From: Tolypothrix bouteillei VB521301
GTDB taxonomy: Bacteria > Cyanobacteriota > Cyanobacteriia > Cyanobacteriales > Nostocaceae
Direction of reading: 5' to 3'
Assembly (NCBI RefSeq): GCF_000760695.4
Contig: NZ_JHEG04000001.1
Span: forward strand, 3,134,452-3,198,451
DNA length: 64,000 bases
Positions 1-10,268 of this stretch are shown here, piece after piece. The notes beneath the pieces were generated by a model. It was not told where the DNA came from. It ran no database searches and worked only from the letters and a program-made list of their open reading frames with translations. The translations under genes and the position numbers were made by a program. Position 1 is the stretch's first letter; every line of letters begins with the position of its first letter.

Positions 1-602
1 TAGACAAACAAACGGTTGGCTCGAAACTCAGCTTTAACCTGAGAAGGACCGGGAGAATACTTGACCACATCTACGCCATTGGGAATCACGGCGATATTAT
101 CTTCCGGAACTCCCAAGCGTGCTAACAAATCTCGCTGAATCTGGGAAAAAACTATCGTGCGATCGTAGTTGCCCAGAAAAGGTGCGTAGAGTTGATAAGC
201 TAAAAGCTGTGTTCCCGATACAAGTTTTGCTCCTTTACCTGCAAAGGGGGTATGAAAAGTCGCAATTAGAGGCAAGTTCAGCTTTTCACAAATTTCCGGT
301 AAAACAAAGTCAAGGGGAGACAGAGTCAGCGAAGCATGAACTATATCTGGTTTGATACGTCGCAATGACTGAGTCAACACCTTAGTCGCGTTCAAAGTCG
401 GAATTGTGTAAACCTGGGACTTGTAAATGAAGGGTAAAGTTACTTCTTGGCAATTAGGCCAATTGTCCGAATCAGATTCTTCTTGAGCAAAATGAAGAAA
501 GCTAACTTGATGTCCTCCGTCTAGCAATGCGTTTGTAATTTCTCTGCTATAGGTGACATTACCGCAAAAGGGAGATTTTTTTCCAATCCAGGCTATACGC
601 AT
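1..602 (-). CDS. Glycosyltransferase family 4, N-terminal part (cut by window edge)
   Basis: The reading frame opens at the ATG at 602 (protein begins MRIAWIGKKSPFCGNVTYSR) and runs off the left edge after about 200 codons. The start MRIAWIG.SPF.GN, the segment IVHASLTLSPLDF and the later VIPNGVDVVKYSPG are the usual N-lobe and inter-lobe linker of GT4 (GT-B fold) enzymes, which move a sugar from a nucleotide-sugar donor onto a glycan or lipid. The C-terminal donor-binding lobe with the EX7E motif is outside the window, so the sugar and acceptor cannot be judged. No partner gene is visible on this side. Confident on family, not on substrate. Confidence 0.85.
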   Translation of the reverse strand, partial: MRIAWIGKKSPFCGNVTYSREITNALLDGGHQVSFLHFAQEESDSDNWPNCQEVTLPFIYKSQVYTIPTLNATKVLTQSLRRIKPDIVHASLTLSPLDFVLPEICEKLNLPLIATFHTPFAGKGAKLVSGTQLLAYQLYAPFLGNYDRTIVFSQIQRDLLARLGVPEDNIAVIPNGVDVVKYSPGPSQVKAEFRANRLFV

Positions 603-1119
603 TCTTTGTTAGCTATCAGGAAAGCGAAATTAATTATATTAACTTTTTGTCTTTTTTTGATCGGTTCTGTTTGAAATTTTACTTGTTGGTTATTGAGTCA
701 TCATAAAGACTTCAAAAATCACTGCCTTTACAGAAAAGCTGAAATCTTTCCGGACAGTAAATCTTTGACTTCACTTACTCTCTCAAGAATATTAATTCAA
801 CAAAACATTTCCCAGATACTAACGATCGCATTCAGTGACAGTCTTTGTCAATTCCCAATAAGCATGAGAAAAGATCGACGATCGCTGGTCATCGGTTACT
901 GGTTGAAGCCTTTGTCGATACCCAACAAGTATGAGAGAACTCTTCAATGTGGTAAGTTTACCATGAAAAGCGAAGCTTTCAGTCAACAAGCAAGCAATAA
1001 AAGCTGAATCTTGACTCAAATAATCATTCAAAAATAAAGAACTCCAAGCAAGAGGGGTTAGCTACCTCAGGACACCGGAAATCAACTGCTAATTGTCTGC
1101 TTTACCTAGCACTTTTTAT
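603..1119. other. Gene-free stretch with a degenerate direct repeat
   Basis: No convincing gene: the ORFs on both strands have no family character. Two imperfect 30-bp direct repeats lie at about 843-872 and 910-939; both read CTTTGTC..T.CCCAA.AAG.ATGAGA. A HIP1-like CGATCG occurs twice. The left part holds the upstream region of the glycosyltransferase gene. Confidence 0.5.
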
Positions 1120-2790
1120 TCATTCTGTTGCGCCCAGTTCAGGAGACGATGACTTGGAAGAGTTGAACCAGGTTAATACACCACCTGAAAAGACGATCGC
1201 AGCTAATGCCAAAAAGACTGCTTGCAATCCAATAAAAGTTTCCGCCAAACCAGCCAGTGCTAGAGGTAGAGTCAGAGCGATGTTAATAACGTTGTTTTGC
1301 AAACCAAAAACTTTGCCACGCATTTCTGCAGGAGTTTCTGTTTGGATAGCCGTTTGCATGGGAATACCTATCAATGCCCCAAAAACACCAACTAGCGTTA
1401 CTAACGCCAGAACAACCCAGAGTTGTTTGGTAAATATCGATAAACCAATAAGAGATGCGCCCACACCCAAACAACCAAATAAACTGAGTTGAGTGTATGA
1501 AAAGCGCTGACAGAACAGCCCTAAAATTGTTGCTCCTAAAGCAATGCCAACTCCACCTGCAGCCAGCAAGAAGCCAAATTGAGATGCTTTTAAATGCGGA
1601 ATAACTTCTGCCATCCGAACAGCAAGAACGGTTAAAGCAGCAAAGACGGAGAATAATATTATAAGTTGCAGCAAAGCATTGCGAAGACGAGGATTTTCTC
1701 CCAAATACCGAAACCCATCCCGCAAGTCAGCTAAAACATGAGGTGCTTCTTCATCAGGTTTGTGCGGTTTTTCGTGAGTGGTTAGGAGTAACAAAATAAT
1801 TCCTGCGATCGCATAGCTACCACCAACCACTATTTCTTTCCCGAGCCCGTAACTCCCACCAAGTTGCGCCCAAATTCGATCTGCCACACCCAACAGAGGT
1901 TCCCCTACCGCAAACCCAACTATCACCGACGCCATCATCGTTGTGGTGTAAAGTGAGTTAGCAGAAAGTAAATGTTGCTCTTGTACCACTAAAGGAATTG
2001 CAGCTTGCTCTGCAGGTGCAAAAAATTGTGTAAGCGTGGACACTAAAAAAGTAACCGCCAAAATGATGACAAATCCTACTGGCAAAACTCCTAGAAACGG
2101 TTGCCAATCTTCAGTGAGCCATAAAAGTAGCGGAATGCTCAAAACTAAGATACCCCGCCAAACATTTGTTGATACCAAAACTACTTTTTTTGACCAGCGA
2201 TCTACAAACACACCTGCAAGAGAACCAAATAGTACTGCAGGAATGGTAAAAAACATCATCAGCGCCGATACCCAACCACTGATGGTCTGGTCGCTTGCTT
2301 GGAAATGAGTACTAATGATGGCAATCATCAGTACCAAATAAACCTTATCTGCTAGTTGACAAAAAACTTGTCCACCCCAAAGAGCAAGAAAGTTGGGATT
2401 TCTTAATACTGGAAAAAAGCCCCCATCTTCTTTTTTTTCATCTGATGCTATCTTGCTATTGGAATCAGATGCAGCTGTGACATTATCAGTTCCTGCTGGG
2501 ATATGTCCGGAACCGTTGCCGTTGCCATTGTTATGACTATAAGTAGGTTGGGATTCCCATTTTTTTTCACAGTCATTTGTGAAATTGGGTTTGGGTACTT
2601 CCGGTTTCTCATTTTTGTATTTGCCAGAAAGGTCGTTTGCTGACTTTTCCTGGAGATAAACCTGATTGGAGACAGGTTTAGTCACACTAGGGTGATTTGT
2701 GACTTGCTGTACCGAAGCCCTACTTTGTTTCTTAACATGGCTTGGTGGTGTTGGCTGGATTTTTGTGTCTAAATCAGACGGTTGCATCAT
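1120..2790 (-). CDS. MFS transporter with a long hydrophilic N-terminal extension
   Basis: Integral membrane transporter of the major facilitator superfamily (MFS_3/enterobactin-exporter-like group). From about residue 120 the protein reads [21 protein letters not shown] and then shows about 12 hydrophobic segments. The loop [14 protein letters not shown] after TM2 is the classic MFS motif A. The first 115 residues are polar and low in complexity, with a run of Asn/Gly (NNGNGNGSG), which is unusual for the family. The frame can be opened with a TTG at 2814, but two consecutive ATGs (2790, 2787) are more credible. The start lies inside the recO 3' end (about 17 bp overlap), so the two are probably translated together. 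Substrate unknown; this family usually exports drugs or siderophores. Confidence 0.85.
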   Translation of the reverse strand: MMQPSDLDTKIQPTPPSHVKKQSRASVQQVTNHPSVTKPVSNQVYLQEKSANDLSGKYKNEKPEVPKPNFTNDCEKKWESQPTYSHNNGNGNGSGHIPAGTDNVTAASDSNSKIASDEKKEDGGFFPVLRNPNFLALWGGQVFCQLADKVYLVLMIAIISTHFQASDQTISGWVSALMMFFTIPAVLFGSLAGVFVDRWSKKVVLVSTNVWRGILVLSIPLLLWLTEDWQPFLGVLPVGFVIILAVTFLVSTLTQFFAPAEQAAIPLVVQEQHLLSANSLYTTTMMASVIVGFAVGEPLLGVADRIWAQLGGSYGLGKEIVVGGSYAIAGIILLLLTTHEKPHKPDEEAPHVLADLRDGFRYLGENPRLRNALLQLIILFSVFAALTVLAVRMAEVIPHLKASQFGFLLAAGGVGIALGATILGLFCQRFSYTQLSLFGCLGVGASLIGLSIFTKQLWVVLALVTLVGVFGALIGIPMQTAIQTETPAEMRGKVFGLQNNVINIALTLPLALAGLAETFIGLQAVFLALAAIVFSGGVLTWFNSSKSSSPELGATE

Positions 2791-3712
2791 GGTGGGTAGC
2801 AAAATAAGAATCAATTAAAGCAGCAGAGCGAATCGAGCGACCAAGGTGGTATTGAGCATATTGGCGCAAAATTTGCTCGACAGAAAACCAGCCGTAGTTT
2901 TTGGCTATATCTTGCATTATCTCTGGTTGTGATAACTGTTGGAGTATGGAAAGCTCTATAGCATCCAACCGACTGGAAATAACAGGTAATTCTTGTTGAT
3001 GGACAACAGTTTTGTAACTAGTAGTCTTTTCTTTAACAGAAGGTGGGGATGGGGTAGACAGGGGAGAAGATGCTCCCTTATCCCCCTTGTCCCCCTTGTC
3101 CCCCAGCCTCCTTATCCCCTCTTCCTTCAAGCGTTTCCATGTTGTCAGGCAAACTGTTCCACCAGTAGGAATGCTAAATCCTACTTGCCAATCGGGGTTG
3201 GTAAAATCTGGAGTCAAAGTGTTTCCTGTCAGACAGCAAGCTTGTACCTGTGGGGTGAGTCCTGCTATGGCTAAAAGGTGAAATAATCCATGTGCCAAAT
3301 GTGCTATGACAGCTGATGGCTCGTGGCTTGGTAATTCTTCTATACGGCTGAGGTGTTCCTTCAATAATTCATACAACTCTTCTTGAGGTTGCTCGCTTAA
3401 CGCCTGACACAGTACTACCTCTGCTAAATACTGACTGGCTGCAAGTTTTCCCAAATTTGTTGCAAGTCCTGGGAAAGTTTTTATAGTTTGAGCTTGGGTA
3501 ATTTTGTCTAGCGATCGCCCCTTAGCAATCAATAACTCATTTACCACAAACATTCCACTTCTACCGCCCAAACTAGACTTGTGCTTGCGCGATCCAGGAG
3601 CAACAGCGCGAATCAGACCAAACTCTCGTGTCAAAATTGTCACTAGTCTATCTGATTCTCCTATCGCTTGGGTTTTCAAATTAATTCCAGTTGTTTTATA
3701 AGTTTTACTCAT
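2774..3712 (-). CDS. recO: DNA repair protein RecO
   Basis: RecO helps load RecA on gapped DNA in the RecFOR pathway. The N-terminal OB-fold pattern is clear: [19 protein letters not shown], then [21 protein letters not shown], then a helical middle part with [12 protein letters not shown]. The start was set at the ATG at 3712 (MSKTYKTTG); the upstream in-frame extension MTEDKRQ is encoded by a short tandem repeat and is unlikely to be translated. Around residues 205-240 there is a low-complexity insert (DKG repeated three times, then Ser/Pro-rich) made by an intergenic-type repeat inside the gene. deoC lies just upstream on the same strand and the MFS gene overlaps the 3' end. Confidence 0.9.
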   Translation of the reverse strand: MSKTYKTTGINLKTQAIGESDRLVTILTREFGLIRAVAPGSRKHKSSLGGRSGMFVVNELLIAKGRSLDKITQAQTIKTFPGLATNLGKLAASQYLAEVVLCQALSEQPQEELYELLKEHLSRIEELPSHEPSAVIAHLAHGLFHLLAIAGLTPQVQACCLTGNTLTPDFTNPDWQVGFSIPTGGTVCLTTWKRLKEEGIRRLGDKGDKGDKGASSPLSTPSPPSVKEKTTSYKTVVHQQELPVISSRLDAIELSILQQLSQPEIMQDIAKNYGWFSVEQILRQYAQYHLGRSIRSAALIDSYFATHHDATV

Positions 3713-3785
3713 TTGTCTTTTGTCCTCTGTCATTTGTCCTTTGTCTCATACTAATGACTCATGACTAATGACTCATGACTAATGA
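3713..3785. repeat. Short tandem repeats between deoC and recO
   Basis: Two kinds of short repeat abut: TTTGTCcTcTGTCATTTGTCC-like units and ACTCATGACTAATG units repeated almost three times. This is the short tandemly repeated repetitive sequence (STRR) type common between cyanobacterial genes. It fills the whole gap upstream of the recO start. Confidence 0.75.
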
Positions 3786-4466
3786 TTACTTGCTACGATC
3801 CAGCCTATCGCGCTGTCGGAGCAATTCAACACTTCGCGAGGTTCCCAAACGAGTGGCTCCCTCTAATATCAAGTCTAAAGCTTGGTCAATAGTGCGAATT
3901 CCCCCAGAGGCTTTAATTCCTACCCTTTCTCCTGCGACTTCCTTCAAAAGTTTGACATCTGCCACTGTTGCACCACCATTCCAACCCGTACTGGTTTTAA
4001 GAAATGCTGCTCCAGCATCCATAGCAAGTTCCGCCGCCAGTCTTTTCTCTTCGTCAGTCAGCAGGTTTGTTTCCAAAATCACTTTTACTGTTTGCCCGGT
4101 TTCTTCACAAATTTCAGCAATTTCCCGATGCACGTCATCGCTTTTGCCAGCTTTCAACCATCCCAAGTTGATCGTGACATCTAACTCTGTTGCACCATTT
4201 TCCACAGCTTCTTGAGCTTCGTACAATTTAGTTGCTGAAGTCACCGCGCCTGTAGGAAAGCCAATAACTGTACAGACTTTAGGCTGTTTGCCCTGCAAAA
4301 GTTCTGCTGCTTGCCTTACGTGTACGGGGTATACGCAAACTGCCGCAAAATGAAATTTGTCTGCTTCTTCACACCATTGCTCTACCTGCTCTGGAGTAGC
4401 TGTTGGCATCAACAAAGCATGGTCAATGAATGGCGCAATATCAATGTCTGTATAATCTGCTGCCAT
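3786..4466 (-). CDS. deoC: Deoxyribose-phosphate aldolase
   Basis: Cytosolic class I aldolase that splits 2-deoxyribose 5-phosphate into glyceraldehyde 3-phosphate and acetaldehyde in deoxynucleoside breakdown. At 226 residues it has the normal length. Key parts seen: [11 protein letters not shown] near the N-terminus, [34 protein letters not shown], the Schiff-base lysine segment FLKTSTGW, and IKASGGIRT near the phosphate site. The ATG at 4466 gives the expected short N-terminus. It reads toward recO, 74 bp away, an order I know from other cyanobacteria. Confidence 0.95.
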   Translation of the reverse strand: MAADYTDIDIAPFIDHALLMPTATPEQVEQWCEEADKFHFAAVCVYPVHVRQAAELLQGKQPKVCTVIGFPTGAVTSATKLYEAQEAVENGATELDVTINLGWLKAGKSDDVHREIAEICEETGQTVKVILETNLLTDEEKRLAAELAMDAGAAFLKTSTGWNGGATVADVKLLKEVAGERVGIKASGGIRTIDQALDLILEGATRLGTSRSVELLRQRDRLDRSK

Positions 4467-4892
4467 CGTTTTTTTGTAGTTGATTATTAACCTTTATAAA
4501 GAAATTTAAAACTCTTTAGATAAATTAAATCATAATTCTTATGAATTTCCGCTAAAGCTTTTTCCTTTATTAGGTGTAATCAATGACTGATTGTGATAGG
4601 GCTAACTTTAGCTTAGACACCTACTCTCTCAAAGAAAGCAATTTTTTAGACTAACCAATTATCCTTAGATAAATTGTATCAATCTATATTTAGAATTATA
4701 TAGTAGTCTTTGGGAGTGTGGAAAAGTCAAAGGCAAAGAGAATTCTCAGATGGGCAAGACTCGCCTTTGCTCACTGGCTCTTGCAGTGTAGTCTTGTCGC
4801 ATTGTGTAGCGCGTGCTTTACGTATAGTATATGTCTAAGGATATACCCAGAAAAACCTCGCTTGTACAGGAGCAAATTTTCTTCACCTTTTG
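4467..4892. other. AT-rich gene-free stretch
   Basis: Upstream region of deoC on one side and the 3' flank of the methyltransferase gene on the other. A 67-codon plus-strand ORF at 4718-4921 overlaps the methyltransferase end and has no family character. No clear hairpin or repeat stands out. Confidence 0.5.
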
Positions 4893-6032
4893 TCAGATAT
4901 CGTCTAAAAAACCCAAAATAGTTTGAGCTAAAGCCTTTGAAGCTAAATAAGGAACGCCATTACCAATTGTTTTAAACATATTTGTCAGTGACATACTGTT
5001 GGGAAGTGAAAAACTTGCAGGCAAAGATTGAATTGCTAAAGCTTCAGCAACGGAAATTCGCCGCATTTTGTAGGGATGTAAATGTACTTCATTGTTACCG
5101 TAGCAAGCTGTGGGAGAATAACGCCATCTGTGAAGGCGTTTGTAAGATTTTTTGGAATCGTCTCCTTCATCAATAGTAGCGAATTTTCTGATACCTGCCC
5201 TTGGTTGAAAATAGTGCTGAGTATTGGGATGCTTCAGTACATCATTTTTTCTAAACCAGTACTCAACAGTAAGTTCTTGAGGAATACCATCAGGACAGGG
5301 CAAAATAGAGCCTTCCCGAAAGGGTTCGCAACGGCTCCAGTTATGGGAAAAAACTTTCTCTTTGGTATATACAATATATTTTTCCCAAGGAAAAACCCCT
5401 ACAGGTAGAAATTTTTCCCCATTGAGTTTTATCCCCAAATCCCCAACCAACTCAAGTTGAAATCCAAGAAGAATAATTCTTTCTCTATCTTGTGGAACAC
5501 CATATTCTATGGAATTGATTAACCTTTCTGTAAGTACATAACCAGCTTGAGTTAATTTTTGCTTTAGCCCTTCAAAGAACAAACGGTGTTTCTTTGTCTT
5601 CCACAAACCCTTTACATTCTCGAACAGAAAAAAATCTGGTAAAGCTTCACAAATTAATTCAACATAAGCAGCCGACAGTTTGCCATTCTCTCCAAATTGC
5701 CCTCTATTTTTTCCACCAATAGAAAAATCAGGGCAGGGAGGACCACCAATAAATCCCACAATATTATTAGATTTACGGCAATCAGCTACCAATTCACGCA
5801 AGCGCAAAATTTGTGCTTCTTCAGTCAGTTTTGCTACGTCGCCTTCTTCCCTTTGATGATAACCGTATTCTGGCAATGGAAGGTTGAGACTAGAACGTGA
5901 ATAGCGGTATGCCTCCATGAAAGGAGAGAAAACTTCATTCACATAAACAATATGGAAACCACTCGTTTCAAAACCCAAATCTAGAAAACCCGAACCAGCA
6001 AAAAAGGAAAATATTCTGGGGCTTAAATTCAT
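4893..6032 (-). CDS. DNA (cytosine-5-)-methyltransferase, orphan
   Basis: Transfers a methyl group from S-adenosylmethionine to C5 of cytosine in a specific DNA site. The 379-residue protein has the ordered m5C motifs: motif I FSFFAGSGFLDLGFE (residues 8-22, SAM binding), motif IV GGPPCPDFS with catalytic Cys100, motif VI FENVK, motif VIII QDRERIILLG, and motifs IX/X RRISVAEALAIQSLP and GNGVPYLASKALA. The target recognition region between VIII and IX is about 120 residues. No restriction endonuclease, Vsr nuclease or specificity gene adjoins it, so it may be solitary. The target sequence cannot be read from the protein. Confidence 0.92.
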   Translation of the reverse strand: MNLSPRIFSFFAGSGFLDLGFETSGFHIVYVNEVFSPFMEAYRYSRSSLNLPLPEYGYHQREEGDVAKLTEEAQILRLRELVADCRKSNNIVGFIGGPPCPDFSIGGKNRGQFGENGKLSAAYVELICEALPDFFLFENVKGLWKTKKHRLFFEGLKQKLTQAGYVLTERLINSIEYGVPQDRERIILLGFQLELVGDLGIKLNGEKFLPVGVFPWEKYIVYTKEKVFSHNWSRCEPFREGSILPCPDGIPQELTVEYWFRKNDVLKHPNTQHYFQPRAGIRKFATIDEGDDSKKSYKRLHRWRYSPTACYGNNEVHLHPYKMRRISVAEALAIQSLPASFSLPNSMSLTNMFKTIGNGVPYLASKALAQTILGFLDDI

Positions 6033-6445
6033 TTAATAACTGTGACACGCTTTGATAATATTTAATGGCATTTTTTAATTAATCTATTTTTGTTATGTCC
6101 CCATCTGACTGGGACATTATTGCCCTCACTCTAGAAGAGTGGGGCTATACAAACAAAGCCTGCCTTCGCAGGCTAATTGTATGCAGCTTCATATTAAATT
6201 GGTATAAGATGCGATCGCCGTTAGTCACTGCGATATCTTGTCCGGCAAATTAAGTATAATAAAACCTCGGTAGACTTGTTTGTGTCTTTACGCTTTTGCG
6301 TGAAATAAACCATAATTGTTTAACTGGACATAATGGTAGTCGTTGTTGACGCAGTAAAGAGATCGCTGCTGAGAGCTAGTTTCCTTTGAAAGCAGTGTTA
6401 GATTCTGCCGAGCAACGGGGAAAACTGGAAATAGGTGTTTAAATA
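6033..6445. other. Gene-free stretch with an interspersed repeat
   Basis: Contains at about 6130-6175 the motif GGCTATACAAACAAAGCCTG followed by a small hairpin (GCCTGC ttc GCAGGC). The GGCTATACA core recurs in this window near 48580, 50100 and 56970. One HIP1-like GCGATCGC is present. No gene was recognised. Confidence 0.55.
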
Positions 6446-7002
6446 ATGTTCTTTATGAAAACATCTTTTCCAACACAAAAGGATGCTGTTATTGGTTGCT
6501 TACTTGGAACAGCTATTGGAGATGCTATTGGGCTGCCTTTGGAAGGGTTATCTCAGAAAATGACAGTGCTCAAGCAAATCACACAGCAGCATTGTTTGCG
6601 GCTCAGTGTAAAATTAGTTCTGGTATTAGTGGCTACGTATATCACACCGTACCTGTCGTTGTCCAAGTTTGGTTGAGACACCAGCGCAGCTATAGGGATG
6701 CAATTGAAGAAATTGTTCGCCTTGGAGGAGATACCGACACTACCGCCGCTATTGTAGGTGGAATTATAGGTGCTGGTGTAGGCACATCGGGTTTACCTAA
6801 AGATTGGCTGAATAGCTTGTACGAATACCCTAGAACTGTGGAATGGATGAAATCTTTGGGTGAAAGATTATTTGAGGTATCAAGTAGCGGTAAAAATCAA
6901 CTTCCTTTGCCCTTATCAATACCAGGACTATTGGTGAGAAATGTGCTTTTCTTGTTGATTGTCCTCGGACATGGATTTCGTCGATTACTGCCGCCTTATT
7001 GA
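6446..7002 (+). pseudogene. Broken ADP-ribosylglycohydrolase (DraG family)
   Basis: The first reading frame starts well (KDAVIGCLLGTAIGDAIGLPLEGLS, the N-terminal DraG-family signature) and then runs into unrelated sequence and a stop at 6676. A second frame over the same DNA carries the family's C-terminal part: ALFAAQCKISSGIS, VQVWLRH, YRDAIEEIVRLGGDTDTTAAIVGGIIGA and LPKDWLNSLYEYP. GGDTDT is the metal-binding motif. The two halves are out of frame. Roughly 130 residues of the middle of the roughly 300-residue family are missing, so an internal deletion plus frameshift has inactivated it. Intact members remove ADP-ribose from proteins. Confidence 0.8.
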
Positions 7003-7289
7003 TTAAATTATTACTGCTTCAAGCAAAAAATTTGCTTGGCAAAAATCTTTATAAAGACTCGACATGGGACTCTATCTATATATATGAAAATTTTTCTAAC
7101 AAACCAAAATCCGAGCAGTGTTGTATTCAAATGTAATTTTATTGCTTCCTCTTGATTTATAAAAGTTACCCTATTTTAAAATCGCGATCGCCAACCATAA
7201 CTGGTCTAACTTTGAGTTTCCTCGCTGTTGCCAATTCTACAGTTAAGCGATCGCTCAATAGAGCGGTAAAAATTTGCACAAACTACCCA

Positions 7290-8756
7290 CTAAGCAACAG
7301 TCTCAGCAGCAGTTAGTTCAGCTTCAGGGACTTCTGGTAACAGACGCTTGACGCCTTGCTTAACAAAGCCCTGCAAAAATCCGATTTGCTGGCTTTGCTG
7401 AAACACCCTTTGCAAATTTTGCCCCAACTTCTCAAGATTTAACGCAGTTCCAGAATTTGTAGCTATTTCCTGCTGTTGGAAATATTCCACTAAACTCAAT
7501 CCCGCCAATCGGGTGAGGTAAGCTGCACTGACTCCCTGTACTAAACCACCTGCTACAAAGGTGACAGCATTACTCTTAAGTACGATACCAATTGCTTTGG
7601 AAGAAAGTTCCACTAAACCCAGTTTTACCATCAAACTTCCCATTGTTCCCGCTACAGTTTGTGCTTGTTCCAAGGAAAGTTTTTGCTGGTAGATTTTACC
7701 CAAATCCACAACCATTTGGGCATTAATCGCGGCTGTTGCCAGAACATCAAGCGCTGGAACTGGGTTGGCAAATGCAGCTGCTGCTGCTATCCACTGATAT
7801 TGTTCAATAATTGGTACGCTGCGATCGCGTCTGATACCATTGAGTAAATCTTTTGCTTCAGCTTTCAGCAACAAAGCTTTTCTCATGGTCGTTCCCCACA
7901 CAAGTTGCTGTGCTTGCTGTGCCAAAACTTCACCCAAGTGCTGGGTTAACTGCTGAACATCTGGGGCTGGTACCTCCAGCCATTCTTGTATGGAACCATC
8001 TTCCTGATGCTTGCGTACTTTGATAGTTGCAGGAGAGGCTGCAACTGCGACTACAGATGAAGGTACGCGTTGTTTTAGGGACTGCAAAACGCTCACACGT
8101 TCATCTGGCAAATACTGGTCTTGTTTGTTAAAAACCAGAATTGTGCTTTGATTTGCACCCTTGAGTTGCTGTAAGGCTTGAAATTCAGTATCTGTTAAAT
8201 CCCCATTTGTAAGAAATAGGACGAGATCGGATTTTTGTGCTTCTACAAACACATCAGCATCTGACTTCTCGCCTGCTTCTACAAACAAAGGAGATGTTTC
8301 TTGGAAATGTAGGGACGATCGGTATCCTGTCTCTACACTTTGCTCGAGCACCTCAATCAAGGTAGTTTTACCTACTAACTTACCGCCAGTGACAGTAGCT
8401 AGAATCTGTTGCCTGTCTAACTCCGCCGTGAGATTTGCAACTTGTTCTTGTTGTAGAGAAGCGATACGTCGCTTCTCTACAGAGTCTTCTGCTTCTTGTG
8501 TTAGTTGGTTAACCACAGATTGGGTTTTTGCAATAGCAACTTCCACTGTTTCCCTATCTACAGGCATACCATTTAGCAGTTGGGTACTATCCTTGGGACG
8601 GTTTTTTTGAAACAACCACAAACCGCCGCCAACTGCTAAGAGACTCAGTAAGCCAAATTCACCCACCTGTACCAATGAATCTTGCAAACTGTCTAACATC
8701 CAAAGGGAAAAGGACAGTCCCAATCCTCCCACTAAAATTGGTCGCCGCAACTTCAC
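7290..8756 (-). CDS. Membrane-associated GTPase with DUF697-type C-terminus
   Basis: The 488-residue protein starts with two hydrophobic segments (about residues 8-25 and 33-50), so it is probably anchored in a membrane. A coiled-coil-like stretch follows, then a GTPase core with P-loop GGKLVGKTT and G4 motif NKQD. There is no good DxxG switch; LFLTNGDLTD may sit near that place. The C-terminal third (YQWIAAAAAFANPVPALDVLATAAINAQMVVDLGKIY) matches the DUF697/YcjF-type helical domain of cyanobacterial dynamin/Era-like GTPases. No cellular role is established that I can cite. It stands alone, 250 bp from the tRNA gene. Confidence 0.75.
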   Translation of the reverse strand: MKLRRPILVGGLGLSFSLWMLDSLQDSLVQVGEFGLLSLLAVGGGLWLFQKNRPKDSTQLLNGMPVDRETVEVAIAKTQSVVNQLTQEAEDSVEKRRIASLQQEQVANLTAELDRQQILATVTGGKLVGKTTLIEVLEQSVETGYRSSLHFQETSPLFVEAGEKSDADVFVEAQKSDLVLFLTNGDLTDTEFQALQQLKGANQSTILVFNKQDQYLPDERVSVLQSLKQRVPSSVVAVAASPATIKVRKHQEDGSIQEWLEVPAPDVQQLTQHLGEVLAQQAQQLVWGTTMRKALLLKAEAKDLLNGIRRDRSVPIIEQYQWIAAAAAFANPVPALDVLATAAINAQMVVDLGKIYQQKLSLEQAQTVAGTMGSLMVKLGLVELSSKAIGIVLKSNAVTFVAGGLVQGVSAAYLTRLAGLSLVEYFQQQEIATNSGTALNLEKLGQNLQRVFQQSQQIGFLQGFVKQGVKRLLPEVPEAELTAAETVA

Positions 8757-8940
8757 AAACCTAGTTCTCCGTAATCTTTGGATCGATTCTTCTTAAGAAT
8801 AGCTCACAAGCCTGCTTCTCCAAACTCCATTGGCGAATGCACCAATTTTTCTTTACATTCAGCAACTTGCACGATTTAAGTTTGGTCGGATTACCGATTT
8901 CTTCAAGAAGTTGCTCATCTGACCAATTATCAAATACAAA

Positions 8941-8978
8941 AAACGAAACCCTACAATGATGATTGTAGGGTTTCGTTT
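8941..8978 (-). terminator. Strong hairpin downstream of tRNA-fMet
   Basis: Arms 8941-8957 and 8962-8978 pair perfectly over 17 bp with a 4-nt loop (GATG). On the minus strand the hairpin lies 8 nt after the tRNA 3' end and is followed by T-rich sequence, as expected for an intrinsic terminator. Confidence 0.8.
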
Positions 8979-8986
8979 TAATTTGG

Positions 8987-9060
<74 letters not shown>

Positions 9061-9216
9061 TCGCTCTGTCTTCTCTACTATAGCAACAGGTTTAGAAATT
9101 TGACAAGTCCTAATAAAAAAATTTTGGAATTTTCTGGGGAGCAGGATCTGGGGTTAGGGAAAAGACTGCTCGTAATTCCACTTTTGCTAACACCCCAAAC
9201 CCTTATCCCTAACCCC

Positions 9217-10170
9217 TTACAATAAGGATAATTCTCCCAGAACTTCTAAACGCTTGTACTTACCGAAGTTCATAAACTTTTCCGACAGGACATCCGCTAC
9301 GCTGGGAGTAATCCAGCCTAACTGCTGAAGTATATGAATGGCCGCAGCGTGTTTTGCTCGCTTCGATCCATCAATAACTTTAATTGCCAATCCCATGCCT
9401 TCACCGAGTCTGCCAATGCACTGTACGCCCTCAGCACCGGATTTACTGACCAGTTCGCCCGGTGTGGCACGCATCAATTCCGTGTCAAATTCTCCCTCCC
9501 CTGCTACCATAACTGGATGATGGGTCATGGCTCGGACGATGCGCTCCATATCTAAACTGCTACGAGAAGCTAGCTGAGCGTATAGTGCTCCCATTTGCCC
9601 AAGTTGTAACAAGTAGGTAGGAGCACCACAATCGTCATGGGCGCTGATAAATTCTTCGGATGGCATTCGCAGCAATTCCGATACTTTACTAAGAATCAAT
9701 TGCTGCACTGGGTGTCTGCGGTGCAAATAGTTATTGAGCGACCAATTACACTGCTGACAAACAGCTAGCATTCCAGCATGTTTACCAGAACAATTGTATT
9801 CTAGGGGGCTGCGTTTACCTTCAGGAATGGGACATTGGAGTGCTGAAGGGTCTACATCAGCCCGCCAAAGAATATTAAATACTTGTCTTACTTGCTCTAT
9901 CGTTCCCTTGTGGGAACTGGTAACGATCGCTAGGTCTTTGTCGCTGAGGTCATAGCGTTCTAGGGTACCTGTGCTAGTCACAGCGAGTGCTTGAAATGGT
10001 TTCAGTGCTGAACGAACAAACGTGCTTGTTTCAGCATTACCAGCAACGGATAGAATCCGCCCGCGATTATCACAGATCGCTGCTTGGACTATGTGCTTTG
10101 ACTCTATAATGCCTTCTCGCAGTAACCTAACTTCTAGTGCGGTGGCTTGTGTTCGTTTTCCCATTGTCAT
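9217..10170 (-). CDS. L-asparaginase II family protein
   Basis: Member of the Asparaginase_II family (the Rhizobium etli type, unrelated to E. coli AnsA/AnsB), expected to hydrolyse asparagine to aspartate and ammonia in the cytosol. Over 317 residues it shows VRSALKPFQALAV, IVTSSHKG, YNCSGKHAGMLAVC (the S-G-K-H block is near-invariant in the family), HDDCGAPTYLL, MTHHPVMVAGEGEFDTELMRATPG, and SKSGAEGVQCIG with a C-terminal GLAIKVIDGSKRA. The start could be either Met of MTMGKR. It is the last gene of the rsfS-CGLD27-asparaginase string, which I know as a common cyanobacterial gene order. Confidence 0.88.
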   Translation of the reverse strand: MTMGKRTQATALEVRLLREGIIESKHIVQAAICDNRGRILSVAGNAETSTFVRSALKPFQALAVTSTGTLERYDLSDKDLAIVTSSHKGTIEQVRQVFNILWRADVDPSALQCPIPEGKRSPLEYNCSGKHAGMLAVCQQCNWSLNNYLHRRHPVQQLILSKVSELLRMPSEEFISAHDDCGAPTYLLQLGQMGALYAQLASRSSLDMERIVRAMTHHPVMVAGEGEFDTELMRATPGELVSKSGAEGVQCIGRLGEGMGLAIKVIDGSKRAKHAAAIHILQQLGWITPSVADVLSEKFMNFGKYKRLEVLGELSLL

Positions 10171-10195
10171 GGGTAAAAGTATACCATAATTGTGT

Positions 10196-10264
10196 CAATT
10201 GTCCTCAGTCCTCGGTCATTGGTCATTTGTTTTGTGCAAATGACCAATGACAAATGACCAATGA
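10196..10264. repeat. Intergenic inverted short repeats
   Basis: GGTCATTGGTCATTTGT is followed after a short loop by AAATGACCAATGACAAATGACC, giving a repeat-rich potential hairpin between the CGLD27 and asparaginase genes. This is a common cyanobacterial repeat type. Confidence 0.6.
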
Positions 10265-10268
10265 CTAT

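Noticed and set aside
693..1031. Overlapping ORFs on both strands in the gap after the glycosyltransferase
   Set aside because: No family resemblance, no ribosome-binding site, and they lie over a degenerate direct repeat.
1154..1492. 112-codon plus-strand ORF inside the MFS gene
   Set aside because: Antisense shadow of a clear membrane transporter.
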